Origin: CAZHNW01 sp942491575
Lineage (GTDB): Bacteria > Spirochaetota > UBA4802 > UBA5550
Assembly: GCA_942491575.1 (NCBI GenBank)
Contig: CALOBT010000025.1
Span: 3,658,001 to 3,722,000 of the forward strand
Length of the DNA: 64,000 bases
Direction of reading: 5' to 3'
In this document: in pieces, positions 8,466-17,454 of the stretch
Layout: each line of letters begins with the position of its first letter
Position numbering within the stretch: the first letter of the stretch is position 1
The notes under the pieces: generated by a model
The model's input: the letters and a program-made list of their open reading frames with translations, nothing else
Databases searched by the model: none
Told to the model about the DNA's origin: nothing
Made by a program: the position numbers and the translations under genes

Positions 8466-8702
8466 TAGATAATTTCTCCTTTTATTAATAGTACTATAAG
8501 AAGCAGATAGATGAAAGCAGAGATTCTTTTTTAGGCTGGTTTTATAGAATAAATATTCATATTTTTGAAAGGCAAGAAATATACTGTAATTATAAAAAAT
8601 CTTGCATGCCTGCTATTATCAGTTACTATTTAATTGTTGATTATACAAAAATTGAATTCTTTTGAACATCATTATACCAGTTGAATTAAAAGAGAGTTTT
8701 AT

Positions 8703-9293
8703 ATGGAAGGCTTTATAAATGAACCGCGAAAAATATCTCTGCTGTTGAGAGCAGGCATCAGGATTTCAGAGAGGGTAACCGGTAAAAAAATGCTCCCCGC
8801 CAGGTTACTGGCATGGTATCCCAGGGCTGCCGTGGGCTCAGGGATCCTGGAGTCACTGGCCGCCCATAAGGATAAAAATCTCAGCCCCAGGCTGCTTAAA
8901 CTCCTGCGGATGCAGACATCATTTACTGTTTCCTGTCCCTTCTGTATCGATATGAATTCATCGGAGTATTCAGACTGCGGGATAATTGAAGATGAGATTA
9001 AGGCCCTGCAGGGTATGATGGAACTGGCAGATGTTTCATCATTTAGCAAAAGGGAGCAGGTGGCCCTTCAATATGCACGATGTGCTTCGGCTACGCCTGT
9101 TTCTTTTTCCCCCAGTCTGATCAGTTTATTAAAGAGTAATTTTACCGAAAGGGAAATTGTAATTCTCGCCTCGACAATAAGTCAGGTGAATTACTGGGCG
9201 CGGTTGATCCAGTCATTGGGGATCCCCCCTGCGGGATTTTCGGAAAGCTGTGAGATTCTCCACCTGGAGAGGTTTAATACTTTTTATGAATAG
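8703..9293 (+). CDS. Carboxymuconolactone decarboxylase/AhpD-like protein
   Basis: A 196-aa all-helical protein of the AhpD/CMD superfamily. The segment VSCPFCIDMNSSE (about residues 78-90) contains the CxxC of peroxidase-type members, followed by the usual downstream acidic/His-type positions. REQVALQYARCA and FTEREIVILASTISQVNYWARL are typical helices of this family. Such proteins support hydroperoxide reduction or act as small decarboxylases. GAGAG precedes the ATG. Downstream, the frame's end overlaps sequence belonging to a decayed fatty-acid oxidation gene, so it is probably a lone gene. Confidence 0.82.
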   Translation: MEGFINEPRKISLLLRAGIRISERVTGKKMLPARLLAWYPRAAVGSGILESLAAHKDKNLSPRLLKLLRMQTSFTVSCPFCIDMNSSEYSDCGIIEDEIKALQGMMELADVSSFSKREQVALQYARCASATPVSFSPSLISLLKSNFTEREIVILASTISQVNYWARLIQSLGIPPAGFSESCEILHLERFNTFYE

Positions 9294-10043
9294 GTGGTTT
9301 CTGCTTGAGCTTTTTTGTGGAACTGCATCAATAATCAGGATTACTCAACTTCCCCTCCAGGTAAATCTGATAATGCTTCCAGGTTTCATTGTCAACCGTA
9401 TCAACGCCCCGGTGCAGCCCCTCCTTTCCGCCATCCTCGATGAAGGAAAAATAAAACCGGATCAGGTTGACGCGGTGCAGAAAAACCTGGGTCTGCCCAT
9501 GGGCGCCTTCGAACTGCTGGACTACGTAGGTATCGATGTAGTCTATCACGGTATGCGTTATTATGAAGAGACCCTGTCTGAGGACTGGAAGCCTGGAGCT
9601 GTCCTTTCCGAAAAAATGGAAAAAAATGAACTCGGCATGAAGAGCGGCCGAGGAATCTATGACTGGTCAACCGGAAAGGCTTCAATCGACCTTGGGGCTG
9701 CAACAGATGAAATCTCTCCGGCTGATTTTTATTGCGGCTTCAGCTTAATGAAGCGGTGAAGGTCTTTAAAGAGGGGGTTGCCCTGTCGACGGCGGATATT
9801 GACCTTGCTCAGAAGAAGGGGATGAATGCCATGGCTGCAGGAGTTTATTCAAATCGATTCGAAGGAGATTTCCTGAGTAGTCCAGAAAAAAGGAAAAGCG
9901 ATATATACTGGAAAATTGACGTGCATCAACTCGATTACGAGGCTGGGTATTGCGCCGGCCTCGAAGCAATAGAAGCAATAGAATATCATCAACGTCTTAG
10001 AAAAAAAAATTACAGAGAGGAGATCATTTATGATGACATCTAA
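9286..10043 (+). pseudogene. 3-hydroxyacyl-CoA dehydrogenase remnant, truncated and frameshifted
   Basis: The first part reads LPGFIVNRINAPVQPLLSA, LDEGKIKPDQVDAV and LGLPMGAFELLDYVGID, the C-terminal substrate domain of 3-hydroxyacyl-CoA dehydrogenase. It is preceded by a degraded stub (LLELFCGTAS) where the NAD-binding Rossmann domain should be. Around 9740 the reading frame shifts, and the family pattern resumes as LNEAVKVFKEGVALSTADID, the start of the second dehydrogenase domain of FadB/FadJ-type proteins. It then runs into unrelated sequence. With the N-terminal hydratase and Rossmann parts missing and at least one frameshift, it is non-functional. It indicates that a beta-oxidation gene was lost here. 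Confidence 0.8.
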
Positions 10044-10087
10044 CGTCCATTGTCGAAATGCATAGCGATGGACTAAACTTTTACCAG

Positions 10088-10825
10088 TTACCTTATCTTC
10101 CCTACTGCGGCAGCATAGACTGCAAAGTTTTCGGTTCCGTCGAGTTCAAGTATCCGGTTAAGTGTATTGTCGTCAAAGGCGGCAATAGCGCAGCATCCGC
10201 AACCGACGGGGGAGATGGCCAGGTACAGGTTCTGACATGCGTGTCCCGCATCAATAAAGATATACCGGTAACCCCTTTCTCCGTAACGCCATAACATGCG
10301 ACGGACATCCACGGCCCAGATAAAGGTGACAGCGCTGGTGAGGACCATTTCCTGGTTCAAAAAGGCCGCGGTAATTTCATGGGATGCATCAATGTCTTCC
10401 CTTTTTACCTCAAGCTGATGATCGAGGGCACAGTATCGGACGATTCCAGGGGATAGCCCTTCGACATTATTAATGAGTAGAAATGTTTCTATGGCGTGAC
10501 GTGCACCTGCAGATGGGACTGTCCTGAGTGTTGCGGAACCGGGATAAATTTCCTGAACGCCCTGGGTGGCCCAGAGCAGCCATCCCAGCTCCTCCAGCTT
10601 AAGGGGACCGGTGCGGTAACGTCGAATACTGCGTCGGTTTTCAAGGGCCTCCCTGAAGGAGGTACTGGCTGCAATGGAGTCGCTTGGTGTCGGAAGTTGA
10701 ATGATGCGATTTCCCGGCACAGGGGGCCATTGGAGAGGCGGAGCCTCCCCCCCCATCATCTGATCAGATGGATCCAGGTTTTGAAACCTGGTCTGTTCCA
10801 TGAAGTCTCTTCCTGTTTTTTTCAT
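10088..10825 (-). CDS. SagB/ThcOx-type FMN oxidoreductase (nitroreductase fold)
   Basis: A 245-aa protein with the SagB-type layout: RRSIRRYRTGPLKLEELGWLLWATQG near the N-terminus, TVPSAGARHAIETFLLI in the middle and AGHACQNLYLAISPVGCGCCAI towards the end. These segments form the FMN site of the nitroreductase superfamily. True SagB enzymes oxidise azolines in peptide natural products, but many stand-alone homologues like this one occur outside such clusters, and no precursor peptide or cyclodehydratase is present nearby. An AAGG box precedes the ATG at 10825. No clear signal peptide is present. Probably a flavin-dependent oxidoreductase of unknown substrate. Confidence 0.85.
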   Translation of the reverse strand: MKKTGRDFMEQTRFQNLDPSDQMMGGEAPPLQWPPVPGNRIIQLPTPSDSIAASTSFREALENRRSIRRYRTGPLKLEELGWLLWATQGVQEIYPGSATLRTVPSAGARHAIETFLLINNVEGLSPGIVRYCALDHQLEVKREDIDASHEITAAFLNQEMVLTSAVTFIWAVDVRRMLWRYGERGYRYIFIDAGHACQNLYLAISPVGCGCCAIAAFDDNTLNRILELDGTENFAVYAAAVGKIR

Positions 10826-11278
10826 GGTACCTTATTCCTGTAACATAATAGCCGGAGGTTTTATTTTCCGGTAAAAACAGCCTGTTTCTTTATTGTATAT
10901 ATCGGCAGAAATTCACAGAAGAAAAAGAGGATCATTTATTATATTTCAGAGTATAAAGCTGTGAAATATATTGCCTGCAGATCAATGAAATGATACAAGA
11001 GCTTCAGATGCAAAAATATATGCGGGATAAAATAAAAGTTTATTTAAATCAGTATTCTTTATATTTTAATGAAAAACATTCTTATAGTGTTCTTCGTGGT
11101 GTTTTCTGTAATAAAATAGACGATGAATAAAAAAGATGAGCTTCAATCGGAAATGAGTATTTACGCAATATACGTTTATAAAAAGCTTGACTAACAAACA
11201 ACATTCTTAAGATTGAATTCGTTCGAGAAAAATATACGATTCAATCTCTGTGAATGCACATTTTTAGATTGAATATGA
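10826..11278. other. AT-rich intergenic region between SagB-like gene and glycan island
   Basis: About 450 bases without a supportable gene. It separates two divergently transcribed genes and should hold both promoters. The part nearest the glycan island carries three copies of a nine-base motif, reported separately. No terminator-like hairpin was seen. Confidence 0.5.
11210..11274 (+). promoter_or_regulatory. Triple AGATTGAAT motif upstream of the CDP-alcohol phosphotransferase gene
   Basis: AGATTGAAT occurs at 11210-11218 and 11266-11274, and its exact reverse complement ATTCAATCT occurs at 11239-11247. The first and second copies form an inverted repeat with a 20-base spacer, and the third is a direct repeat ending about 16 bases before the likely start codon. 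The arrangement looks like binding sites for a dimeric regulator controlling the first gene of the glycan island. Confidence 0.4.
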
Positions 11279-11290
11279 ATGAGGTTTCAA

Positions 11291-12343
11291 GTGGTAACTG
11301 CTCAAGTTAACTGCAATACGGGAATTGATATTAATAAAAAGATTTGCGGCCTTACCATATTGGAAAGAACCGTGCTTTCATGCTATTATGCCGGTATCAA
11401 AAGTTTTGAAATACTTACTGCAACTGATAATATAGCCATGCCGGAATCTATAAAAAAGCTTTCCGACCTGAAATATACGGTGAAAGTTTCAGGTGAAAAA
11501 CCCTTTAATGACAATACATTTAGTAACGGCCTTTTCAGGATCAATGTATCTTCGATAATAAATAAAGAATATGTAGCAGCCATGACCGGAGGGCCTGAAG
11601 CCCCGAACCAGGTCTACCAGGAGCTTACCGATAAGTCTTCATATCGTAAAGCCCAAAAGGACCTGCTGAACAGTTTGAGAAAGCCAGGAGAGGCCTTCAG
11701 CAGCCGCTGGTACCGCCATCTATCTCTTTTCTTTACAAAATACCTCTGCAGAACTCCCGTTACTCCCAATATGATAACCCTCTTTCTCGTCTTCATTGCC
11801 GCTGCCGGAGGTGTGCTGATAGTAAGCGACAGTTGGTATATCTATTATATTGGCCTTATTATGCAGGTACTGGCTCTTACCTTTGACTGTGTTGACGGTG
11901 AGATCGCCCGGATTAAATTTGCCTTCAGTAAGAATGGTGACTGGATTGACTCTGCAGGCGATAATTCATGCACACTGTTTTTTATTACTGCTATTGCCAT
12001 TAAGAATCACGGCATACACCAGAACGAAACAAGCCTTATACTGGGTATAGCTGCAGTTTCGGGTTATGTTCTAGCAGTGGCTTCACTTTTTTTTACTTTA
12101 TTTAAAACTACAAGTTCGGGCAGTCTCCAGACAATCAGCGGAAAGGTGAAGACCAGGGGGCCTGCGATGAATTTTCTTACTACCCTGTTAAAGCGCAATA
12201 TTGTTACGCCGATTATGGTGGTGCTGGGCCTTTTCTATTGTACGCAGTCGATATTAATAGCAATGACTATCGGTTGCGCGGGGCTCATAATATTTGCAGC
12301 CATCAGCCTGATTAAGGCAAAGGCTGGTCAAAGCCGGGGGTAA
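11291..12343 (+). CDS. CDP-alcohol phosphotransferase with a vestigial nucleotidyltransferase-like N-terminus
   Basis: The C-terminal half is an integral membrane CDP-alcohol phosphatidyltransferase. The catalytic motif is complete: DCVDGEIAR, then eight residues, then GDWIDSAGD, matching D-x2-DG-x2-AR-x8-G-x3-D-x3-D. Several membrane helices follow. Such enzymes transfer a phosphoalcohol (or phosphonate) from its CMP-activated form to a lipid or alcohol acceptor. The first 120 residues (GLTILERTVLSCYYAGIKSFEIL) resemble the core of the nucleotidyltransferase found fused in IPCT/DIPPS enzymes, but the glycine-rich NTP loop is missing, so this domain looks inactive. GAGG six bases before the GTG at 11291 favours that start over the ATG at 11279. 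The acceptor is unknown. Confidence 0.85.
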   Translation: MVTAQVNCNTGIDINKKICGLTILERTVLSCYYAGIKSFEILTATDNIAMPESIKKLSDLKYTVKVSGEKPFNDNTFSNGLFRINVSSIINKEYVAAMTGGPEAPNQVYQELTDKSSYRKAQKDLLNSLRKPGEAFSSRWYRHLSLFFTKYLCRTPVTPNMITLFLVFIAAAGGVLIVSDSWYIYYIGLIMQVLALTFDCVDGEIARIKFAFSKNGDWIDSAGDNSCTLFFITAIAIKNHGIHQNETSLILGIAAVSGYVLAVASLFFTLFKTTSSGSLQTISGKVKTRGPAMNFLTTLLKRNIVTPIMVVLGLFYCTQSILIAMTIGCAGLIIFAAISLIKAKAGQSRG

Positions 12344-12362
12344 GCGCCTGAGGGGGATTTAT

Positions 12363-13103
12363 TTATAATATGCTTTGTAGATTCTGAAGATCACAGTGAA
12401 TGTCAACTTCCTTCCATTCCGATTTCTCTACAATAAGGGGTTCAACATCCACCTTTTCTTCAGCAAGGTCTTTTATGAAACTGTGCCATGTTTTGTTGTG
12501 ATTTAGAAAATCATCCCTTCGTGACACTTTTTCAAGCACCTCTCTGAATATAGTGCTGCTTCTTTCACCTTTTACAACCATAAGACCGCCGGAAATGGTG
12601 TCGAAATCGGTAATATTTTTTGCTGCTTCAGATACTTTAGCGTTTTCGTTTAATTTTACTTTAACATCATCGTCATCAACTTCGTCAACATATGAACAGA
12701 GGAGATAAATACCCTCTTGTGATGATTTAAACAAAAATTCAATTTTCGAATAAACCGCATCACTGTAAAAGGTATCACCGTTCATGAAAATGAATCCTGA
12801 ATCATTGATTTTATTCAGAACAACCCATAAAGTGACAAGGGGGCCCGACATGGCATAAAAGGGATTATATATAATTTTAATATTCCCGGAGTCCCGTACC
12901 TCTTCGGCGAATTCCTCAATTTTTTCAACACAATGACCGGCCCCGATAAAAATTTCGTCGATATCAGGATGCCTGAATAGTGTTTCAGTCTTTCTTGAGA
13001 GAAGGGTAGTTCCGTCTCCCAGTTCAATGCAAATTTTCGGCCTGTCCTTGGTTAAGGGAAGAAGTCTTTCTCCCTTGCCGGCGGATAATATAATTGTTTT
13101 CAT
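12363..13103 (-). CDS. Nucleotidyltransferase (MobA/LicC-like sugar- or alcohol-phosphate cytidylyltransferase)
   Basis: A 246-aa cytoplasmic nucleotidyltransferase. LSAGKGERLLPLTKDRPK (residues 6-23) is the NTP-binding signature, and FMNGDTFYSD carries the metal-binding aspartate. Its size and loop fit the LicC/IspD-like enzymes that make CDP-choline, CDP-glycerol or related CDP-activated groups, but sequence alone does not fix the substrate. Its ATG overlaps the stop codon of the upstream glycerophosphotransferase-like gene by four bases (ATGA), so translation is coupled and the two likely act in one pathway. It converges on the CDP-alcohol phosphotransferase gene, whose own nucleotidyltransferase domain looks dead, so it may supply the missing activity. 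Confidence 0.85.
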   Translation of the reverse strand: MKTIILSAGKGERLLPLTKDRPKICIELGDGTTLLSRKTETLFRHPDIDEIFIGAGHCVEKIEEFAEEVRDSGNIKIIYNPFYAMSGPLVTLWVVLNKINDSGFIFMNGDTFYSDAVYSKIEFLFKSSQEGIYLLCSYVDEVDDDDVKVKLNENAKVSEAAKNITDFDTISGGLMVVKGERSSTIFREVLEKVSRRDDFLNHNKTWHSFIKDLAEEKVDVEPLIVEKSEWKEVDIHCDLQNLQSIL

Positions 13104-14359
13104 GATTTACTTTTTTTATTTTCCCGTATGTATTCCAGGATCCTGTCACAGGATCTTCCGTCCGCAGTATCAAAAAATTTCTTTAATACCTCTTTTCTCA
13201 ATTCTTTATAATCATCGGTGTCATCAATAATTATTGTTTTAAGTTCAGCTTCAAGTTCATCGTATGTAAAACATTTTTTCCCGGGGGTCACTTCTTCATA
13301 GTTAAACTGTAGAGCTCTTTCGCTATTTACATAATGAGAATAATCAAAAGGGAAAAATATTATTGGTTTTTCAAGCAGTAAATAGTCAACAAAAATTGAT
13401 GAGTAGTCGGTTATCATAAGATCGCATTTTCCAAGAAGCGGATATATATCGCGGGTTCCATGATACTCTAAAATATTTGATGTATCCGAGAGATTATAAG
13501 TATGCTCCTTCAGGGTTTTCGAGTGATATTTAAAAATAAATATTAATTTATTGTCAATTGCGAACTGGTTAAGACGCTTAACGTCAAGAGTATCTTTTAA
13601 TGAGAGAAATGTTTCAGTGGGCACTCTATGGGTAGGACAATAGGCAATGAGTTTATAGCCTTTATTTCTATATTGTATGCATTTGTTGTACACATCATCA
13701 TCAGTACCGATTAAATACGGATCAATATTTTCTTTAAAAAAAATATCGTTTCTGGGGAGACCATTAATTAAAATCTTCCTGTAATTGAAGGCCCCGGCTC
13801 TTGTCTCTTTCTGTAGTTTAGAGTTTAACATTAAGAGGTCATAGTTAGGATAGTTGCCTATTATTTTTAATACAAATTTCGCAATAAAATTGAGATTCAT
13901 TATTTCCGGCTTTAAAAGCCCGACCGTTTTCATGCCACTTCCGTGCCAGACTTGTATTTTTCTCGCATTAAAGAGCAGGTAGTATTTAAATTGCCATATC
14001 CATTCATTGCCATCAACAATAATAGTGCCTGCTCGCATTAGCCTATAGACTGATGACAATTTAGGGTAGAACAAAGCAGGAAGGTTGTTCGAGGTAAGAT
14101 TATTCTCGATATTTCGGTCTGAAGTTAGGAAGTAAATGTGCGGGTATTCTTCTCTTTTCTCGTTAAAATATAAAAACAGATACTTAAGGTTTCCGTCAAA
14201 GTTGTTTTGATATCGTGTGATAAAGATTATGCTATTGTCTTTGGGTATTAGAAAGGATAACGGTACCAGCAGCCCCCAGCCTATTATTACTCTTAAGGGA
14301 AAGATCAGAGCCTGTATCAGGTAGAGCATGATACTGTTTTTTTTATTATAAATGATCAT
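13100..14359 (-). CDS. CDP-glycerol glycerophosphotransferase family protein (TagB/TagF-like)
   Basis: A 419-aa GT-B-like polyol-phosphate transferase with a hydrophobic N-terminus (about residues 10-40) for membrane attachment. Family motifs are present in order: VWHGSGMKTVG (about 137-147), YCPTHR, FKYHSKTLKEH and DLMITDYSSIFVDYLLLEKP. The histidines are those used by TagF-type enzymes. It would transfer glycerol-phosphate, ribitol-phosphate or a related CMP-activated group onto a surface glycan. It is translationally coupled to the nucleotidyltransferase gene, its probable donor supplier. The start is uncertain: ATG at 14359 has a weak AGG upstream, and ATG at 14329 is possible. Teichoic-acid-type chemistry in a diderm usually means phosphodiester-containing capsule or O-antigen. 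Confidence 0.85.
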   Translation of the reverse strand: MIIYNKKNSIMLYLIQALIFPLRVIIGWGLLVPLSFLIPKDNSIIFITRYQNNFDGNLKYLFLYFNEKREEYPHIYFLTSDRNIENNLTSNNLPALFYPKLSSVYRLMRAGTIIVDGNEWIWQFKYYLLFNARKIQVWHGSGMKTVGLLKPEIMNLNFIAKFVLKIIGNYPNYDLLMLNSKLQKETRAGAFNYRKILINGLPRNDIFFKENIDPYLIGTDDDVYNKCIQYRNKGYKLIAYCPTHRVPTETFLSLKDTLDVKRLNQFAIDNKLIFIFKYHSKTLKEHTYNLSDTSNILEYHGTRDIYPLLGKCDLMITDYSSIFVDYLLLEKPIIFFPFDYSHYVNSERALQFNYEEVTPGKKCFTYDELEAELKTIIIDDTDDYKELRKEVLKKFFDTADGRSCDRILEYIRENKKSKS

Positions 14360-14496
14360 TCAAAAACCTGTTTAATATCATAATTAGAATAAGAATATAT
14401 CAAACCATCAATAAAAAGTATTATTGTCCAGTAAATTAATGATTAAAAACCATTTTATAAATGATGCAGGAAGAGGTCCGAGGAAAATACTGTTCC

Positions 14497-15897
14497 TCAG
14501 TCAGTAGGAAATATTTCTATATAGCCATGTTTATCATCAACCTGGATTTTATCAAATTTTTGCAGCAAATTTATATACTCATCTATCAGATTTCCACATT
14601 CAGCAGCTGTAATTTGCTCAAGTTTTTGTTTCTTGTATTCCTTTAATCGTTTGGGAGATAAAATTTTTCTTCCTTCGATTAAATTATAAATTTCATACAG
14701 CAATCTTAAATATATTGAAATTATTCTTGTAATAGGATTGTTTCTAAATAGAATTTTTCTCTTGAAGACATTTTTTGAAGACCTTTTCTTGTATAAATTT
14801 TCGATTTGCTCCGTAATCCTATCACAAGCGAATGGACCGGTTAATGAAGAGATATGCTCCCCCAGGAGAGCTGGCACCGGTTGCGATATGGGTGATTTCT
14901 TGATCAGTTCAATAACCTCATTTTCAGTCGTAACCGATGCGCTGACCCGGTTCGGCAAGTCACATTCGAACTCCGGTTCGTTTAAGGGTACATAGGCAAT
15001 GGCTTTCAAACCTAGTAAAGCGGCTTCAACGCCAGTAGTACAGGAATTGTGAATAACGGCTTTCGCAGCAATTATCCATGGAGTTAATTCTCCTTCATAA
15101 AGAATATGTATATTAGAATAATTTATTAAAAGATCTTTCCACGATTCATGGTTTTCACTTGGATGTGGTCTAACAATTATATTAGTATCTGGAAACTCTG
15201 CGCTTAAACGTTTGAGCAACGCTACAAACATCTCAAACATTATTTTTCTGTTTTCTAAATATGATCGATAATATTTTTCTTCTTCAAGAGATTCAACAAT
15301 ACCCTGTCTTTTCCGTTCATCAATAATAAAATCAACTATTGAACCTTTTATTTCCTTTGCATAAAAATGATTGTATGAGGCTAAATTTGATACAAATAAT
15401 ATGTAATCCTTAAAACGATTTTTAATATTATCAGATTTATTTTTATATAATCCAAGCAGCTCAGGTCGTAACAAATCAATTCTAGGATTGCCTGTTATAA
15501 CGGTACTGATAGACTCACTTACTTCTTTGATAAGCTCTGTCTGCTTTTTGCCCCAAGTAAAATACCCGTCAACATATCCATTGGTTTTAACATGTATGCG
15601 GCTTTTATATCCTTCAGGGCTTCGCCAGATAATACCCTCTTCATCGATACAGACCAGTTTAAGCCCAAAGAATTTTAACCTTCTAAAAAAACTCATTCTC
15701 GGGGCAAATGAATTCCGGTCAATATACAGCCAGGCTTTTGTTTTTAGCGCAAAAGGTATCTTCCTGTAATTCGTAAGAATGACCTTGAAGCCTTTTTCTG
15801 CCAGAAAACATGAAAGGAGTACTTTCCCCGGCAGCTCTCTTGCCTTGGTTTCAATACTCAGTAATATTACTGGTTTTTCTGATTTCTTTTTTTTCAT
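14497..15897 (-). CDS. Surface carbohydrate biosynthesis protein (GT-B-like)
   Basis: A 466-aa cytoplasmic protein. The first half (LLSIETKARELPGKVLLSCFLA, CIDEEGIIW, YVDGYFTWGKKQTE) and the second half (IIVRPHPSENHESW, AVIHNSCTTGVEAALLGLKAIAYVPL) match a family of surface-carbohydrate biosynthesis proteins seen in Leptospira and other bacteria, typically next to nonulosonate genes. The second half has the look of a nucleotide-sugar-binding GT-B domain related to glycerophosphotransferases. The C-terminal 100 residues are lysine-rich and probably helical. It lies upstream of the glycerophosphotransferase-like gene on the same strand, with a gap of about 140 bases. Substrate is unknown. Confidence 0.75.
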   Translation of the reverse strand: MKKKKSEKPVILLSIETKARELPGKVLLSCFLAEKGFKVILTNYRKIPFALKTKAWLYIDRNSFAPRMSFFRRLKFFGLKLVCIDEEGIIWRSPEGYKSRIHVKTNGYVDGYFTWGKKQTELIKEVSESISTVITGNPRIDLLRPELLGLYKNKSDNIKNRFKDYILFVSNLASYNHFYAKEIKGSIVDFIIDERKRQGIVESLEEEKYYRSYLENRKIMFEMFVALLKRLSAEFPDTNIIVRPHPSENHESWKDLLINYSNIHILYEGELTPWIIAAKAVIHNSCTTGVEAALLGLKAIAYVPLNEPEFECDLPNRVSASVTTENEVIELIKKSPISQPVPALLGEHISSLTGPFACDRITEQIENLYKKRSSKNVFKRKILFRNNPITRIISIYLRLLYEIYNLIEGRKILSPKRLKEYKKQKLEQITAAECGNLIDEYINLLQKFDKIQVDDKHGYIEIFPTD

Positions 15898-16534
15898 TAT
15901 TTCTTGCCTGTTCGGATTTTAAACAATTGCTCTTGATTTCGTAATTTTAATACTGCCATAAAACTGGAGCACTTTGTCAATACAGTTTTTGAAATAAGGA
16001 TTGATAATTGAGCCACTTTATAAAGCGACCATAAATCTTTTTTCTGTCAAGGTAAAAAGTGAATTATAATTCAATTGTTGGTTCTCTTTATTTGGAAGAT
16101 GGAATCTTGCAAAATGCTGTTTGTCAACAGGATAATTATTCTGTAAATGAAGCATATATTAGATATTATTGAGGGGCTCATTGATGAGGTTTAATTTTAA
16201 CTGAACTTAGAAGAAATGTGATTTATTGGTGGAATCGGATGTGGGAACTATGGATTTACTGCAACCCGGCACATTCATTTTATTAGAAAAATAGAAGTTT
16301 ATTGACAAATTTACAAAGTATTTTATTTGTGTATTTTGAAAATCAGGTGTCTTCACGCTTGCATAAGCTTTTTGATAACTCAAAAATAGTCTATCATGTA
16401 GAGAGGACATTGAACAGGGTGGATGCCAACCAGTCTGACTACCTGAACAACACTATAATTACACCTAAAAAATAATCGCGGGAAAAACCGTTATTACTCT
16501 ATATCTATCTATTTAATAGTAGAGAGGAATGAAT
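15898..16534. other. Divergent intergenic region of the glycan island
   Basis: About 630 AT-rich bases between divergently transcribed glycan genes. A plus-strand frame without a good start (about 16287-16464) ends in RTLNRVDANQSDYLNNT and could be a gene fragment, but it resembles nothing I recognise. TTGACA at 16302-16307 is a possible -35 box with only a weak -10. No hairpin terminator is evident. Confidence 0.4.
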
Positions 16535-17443
16535 ATGTCATTTTTATACGATCCCCTTCTAGAATCAAATTCAAAAGTTAAAGTAATCGCAGAAATTGGC
16601 TGTAATCATATGGGTGATCTCTCAATCGCCAAGGAAATGATAAAAATAGCAAAGATTTTCTGTGGAGCAAATTATGCAAAATTCCAAAAAAGGACTAATA
16701 AAGAGTTACTGACTGTTGAAGAGTACAATGCCCCCCATCCTAATCCTCATCATTCATATGGCGCAACATACGGTGAGCATAGGGAGTATCTTGAACTTTC
16801 ATTAGATCAACATCGTGAATTATTAAATTACTGTAATGAAATGGGAATAGGTTATTCAACTTCAGTCTGGGATATTACTTCTACAAAGGAAATTATAAGT
16901 CTGAATCCTGATTTTATTAAGGTTCCATCAGCATGTAATCTTCACTGGCCGATGCTATCTGAGTTATGTGATAATTATAGCGGCGATGTACATATCTCTC
17001 TTGGGATGACATCAAAGCAGGAAGAAGAAGAAATCGTGTCTTTCTTTACTTCCCGAGGAGCTGGAAAAAGGGTGGTTTTATATGCCTGTACTTCAGGTTA
17101 TCCCGTTCCTTATGAAGAATTGGCATTGTTTGAGATTAAAAGATTGAAAGAGGCCTATGGTAGCGAATTACAGGAAATTGGTTTTTCAGGTCATCATAAC
17201 GGGATAGCTGCTGATGTCGCCGCCCTTACACTTGGGGCAAACTGGATTGAAAGGCATTATACACTAAACAGAACGTGGAAAGGAACAGATCATGCTGCAT
17301 CTCTTGAGCCTGATGGTTTAAGAAGACTTATAAGAGATTTACACAATGTTGAAAAAGCGCTTTCATATAAGGAGCAGGATCTGTTAGAAATTGAAAAGGT
17401 TCAACGCAATAAACTTAAAAGGATAGAAGGGAAGCATTTTTAG
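16535..17443 (+). CDS. neuB: N-acetylneuraminate/nonulosonate synthase (NeuB family), lacking the SAF domain
   Basis: A TIM-barrel NeuB protein condensing PEP with a six-carbon amino sugar to make a nine-carbon acid sugar. Evidence: VIAEIGCNHMGDLSIAKEMI at the N-terminus, FIKVPSACNLHWPML, and the late GFSGHHNGIAADVAALTLGANWIERHYTL, which holds the catalytic region. It is about 302 aa and stops just after NVEKAL...EKVQRNKLKR, exactly where the C-terminal SAF/antifreeze-like domain normally starts, so that domain is missing. GAGAGG lies seven bases before the ATG at 16535, which is preferred to the ATG at 16529. It heads a four-gene operon. The exact sugar (sialic, legionaminic or other) is unknown, and no NeuC is present nearby. 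Confidence 0.9.
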   Translation: MSFLYDPLLESNSKVKVIAEIGCNHMGDLSIAKEMIKIAKIFCGANYAKFQKRTNKELLTVEEYNAPHPNPHHSYGATYGEHREYLELSLDQHRELLNYCNEMGIGYSTSVWDITSTKEIISLNPDFIKVPSACNLHWPMLSELCDNYSGDVHISLGMTSKQEEEEIVSFFTSRGAGKRVVLYACTSGYPVPYEELALFEIKRLKEAYGSELQEIGFSGHHNGIAADVAALTLGANWIERHYTLNRTWKGTDHAASLEPDGLRRLIRDLHNVEKALSYKEQDLLEIEKVQRNKLKRIEGKHF

Positions 17444-17454
17444 GTGGATACTGA

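Noticed and set aside
10088..10825. Ribosomal peptide (azoline) biosynthesis cluster around the SagB-like gene
   Set aside because: No precursor peptide, cyclodehydratase or transporter lies next to it.
16207..16410. Minus-strand 67-codon frame in the 15.9-16.5-kb spacer
   Set aside because: No start signal and no recognisable motif, in an AT-rich spacer.
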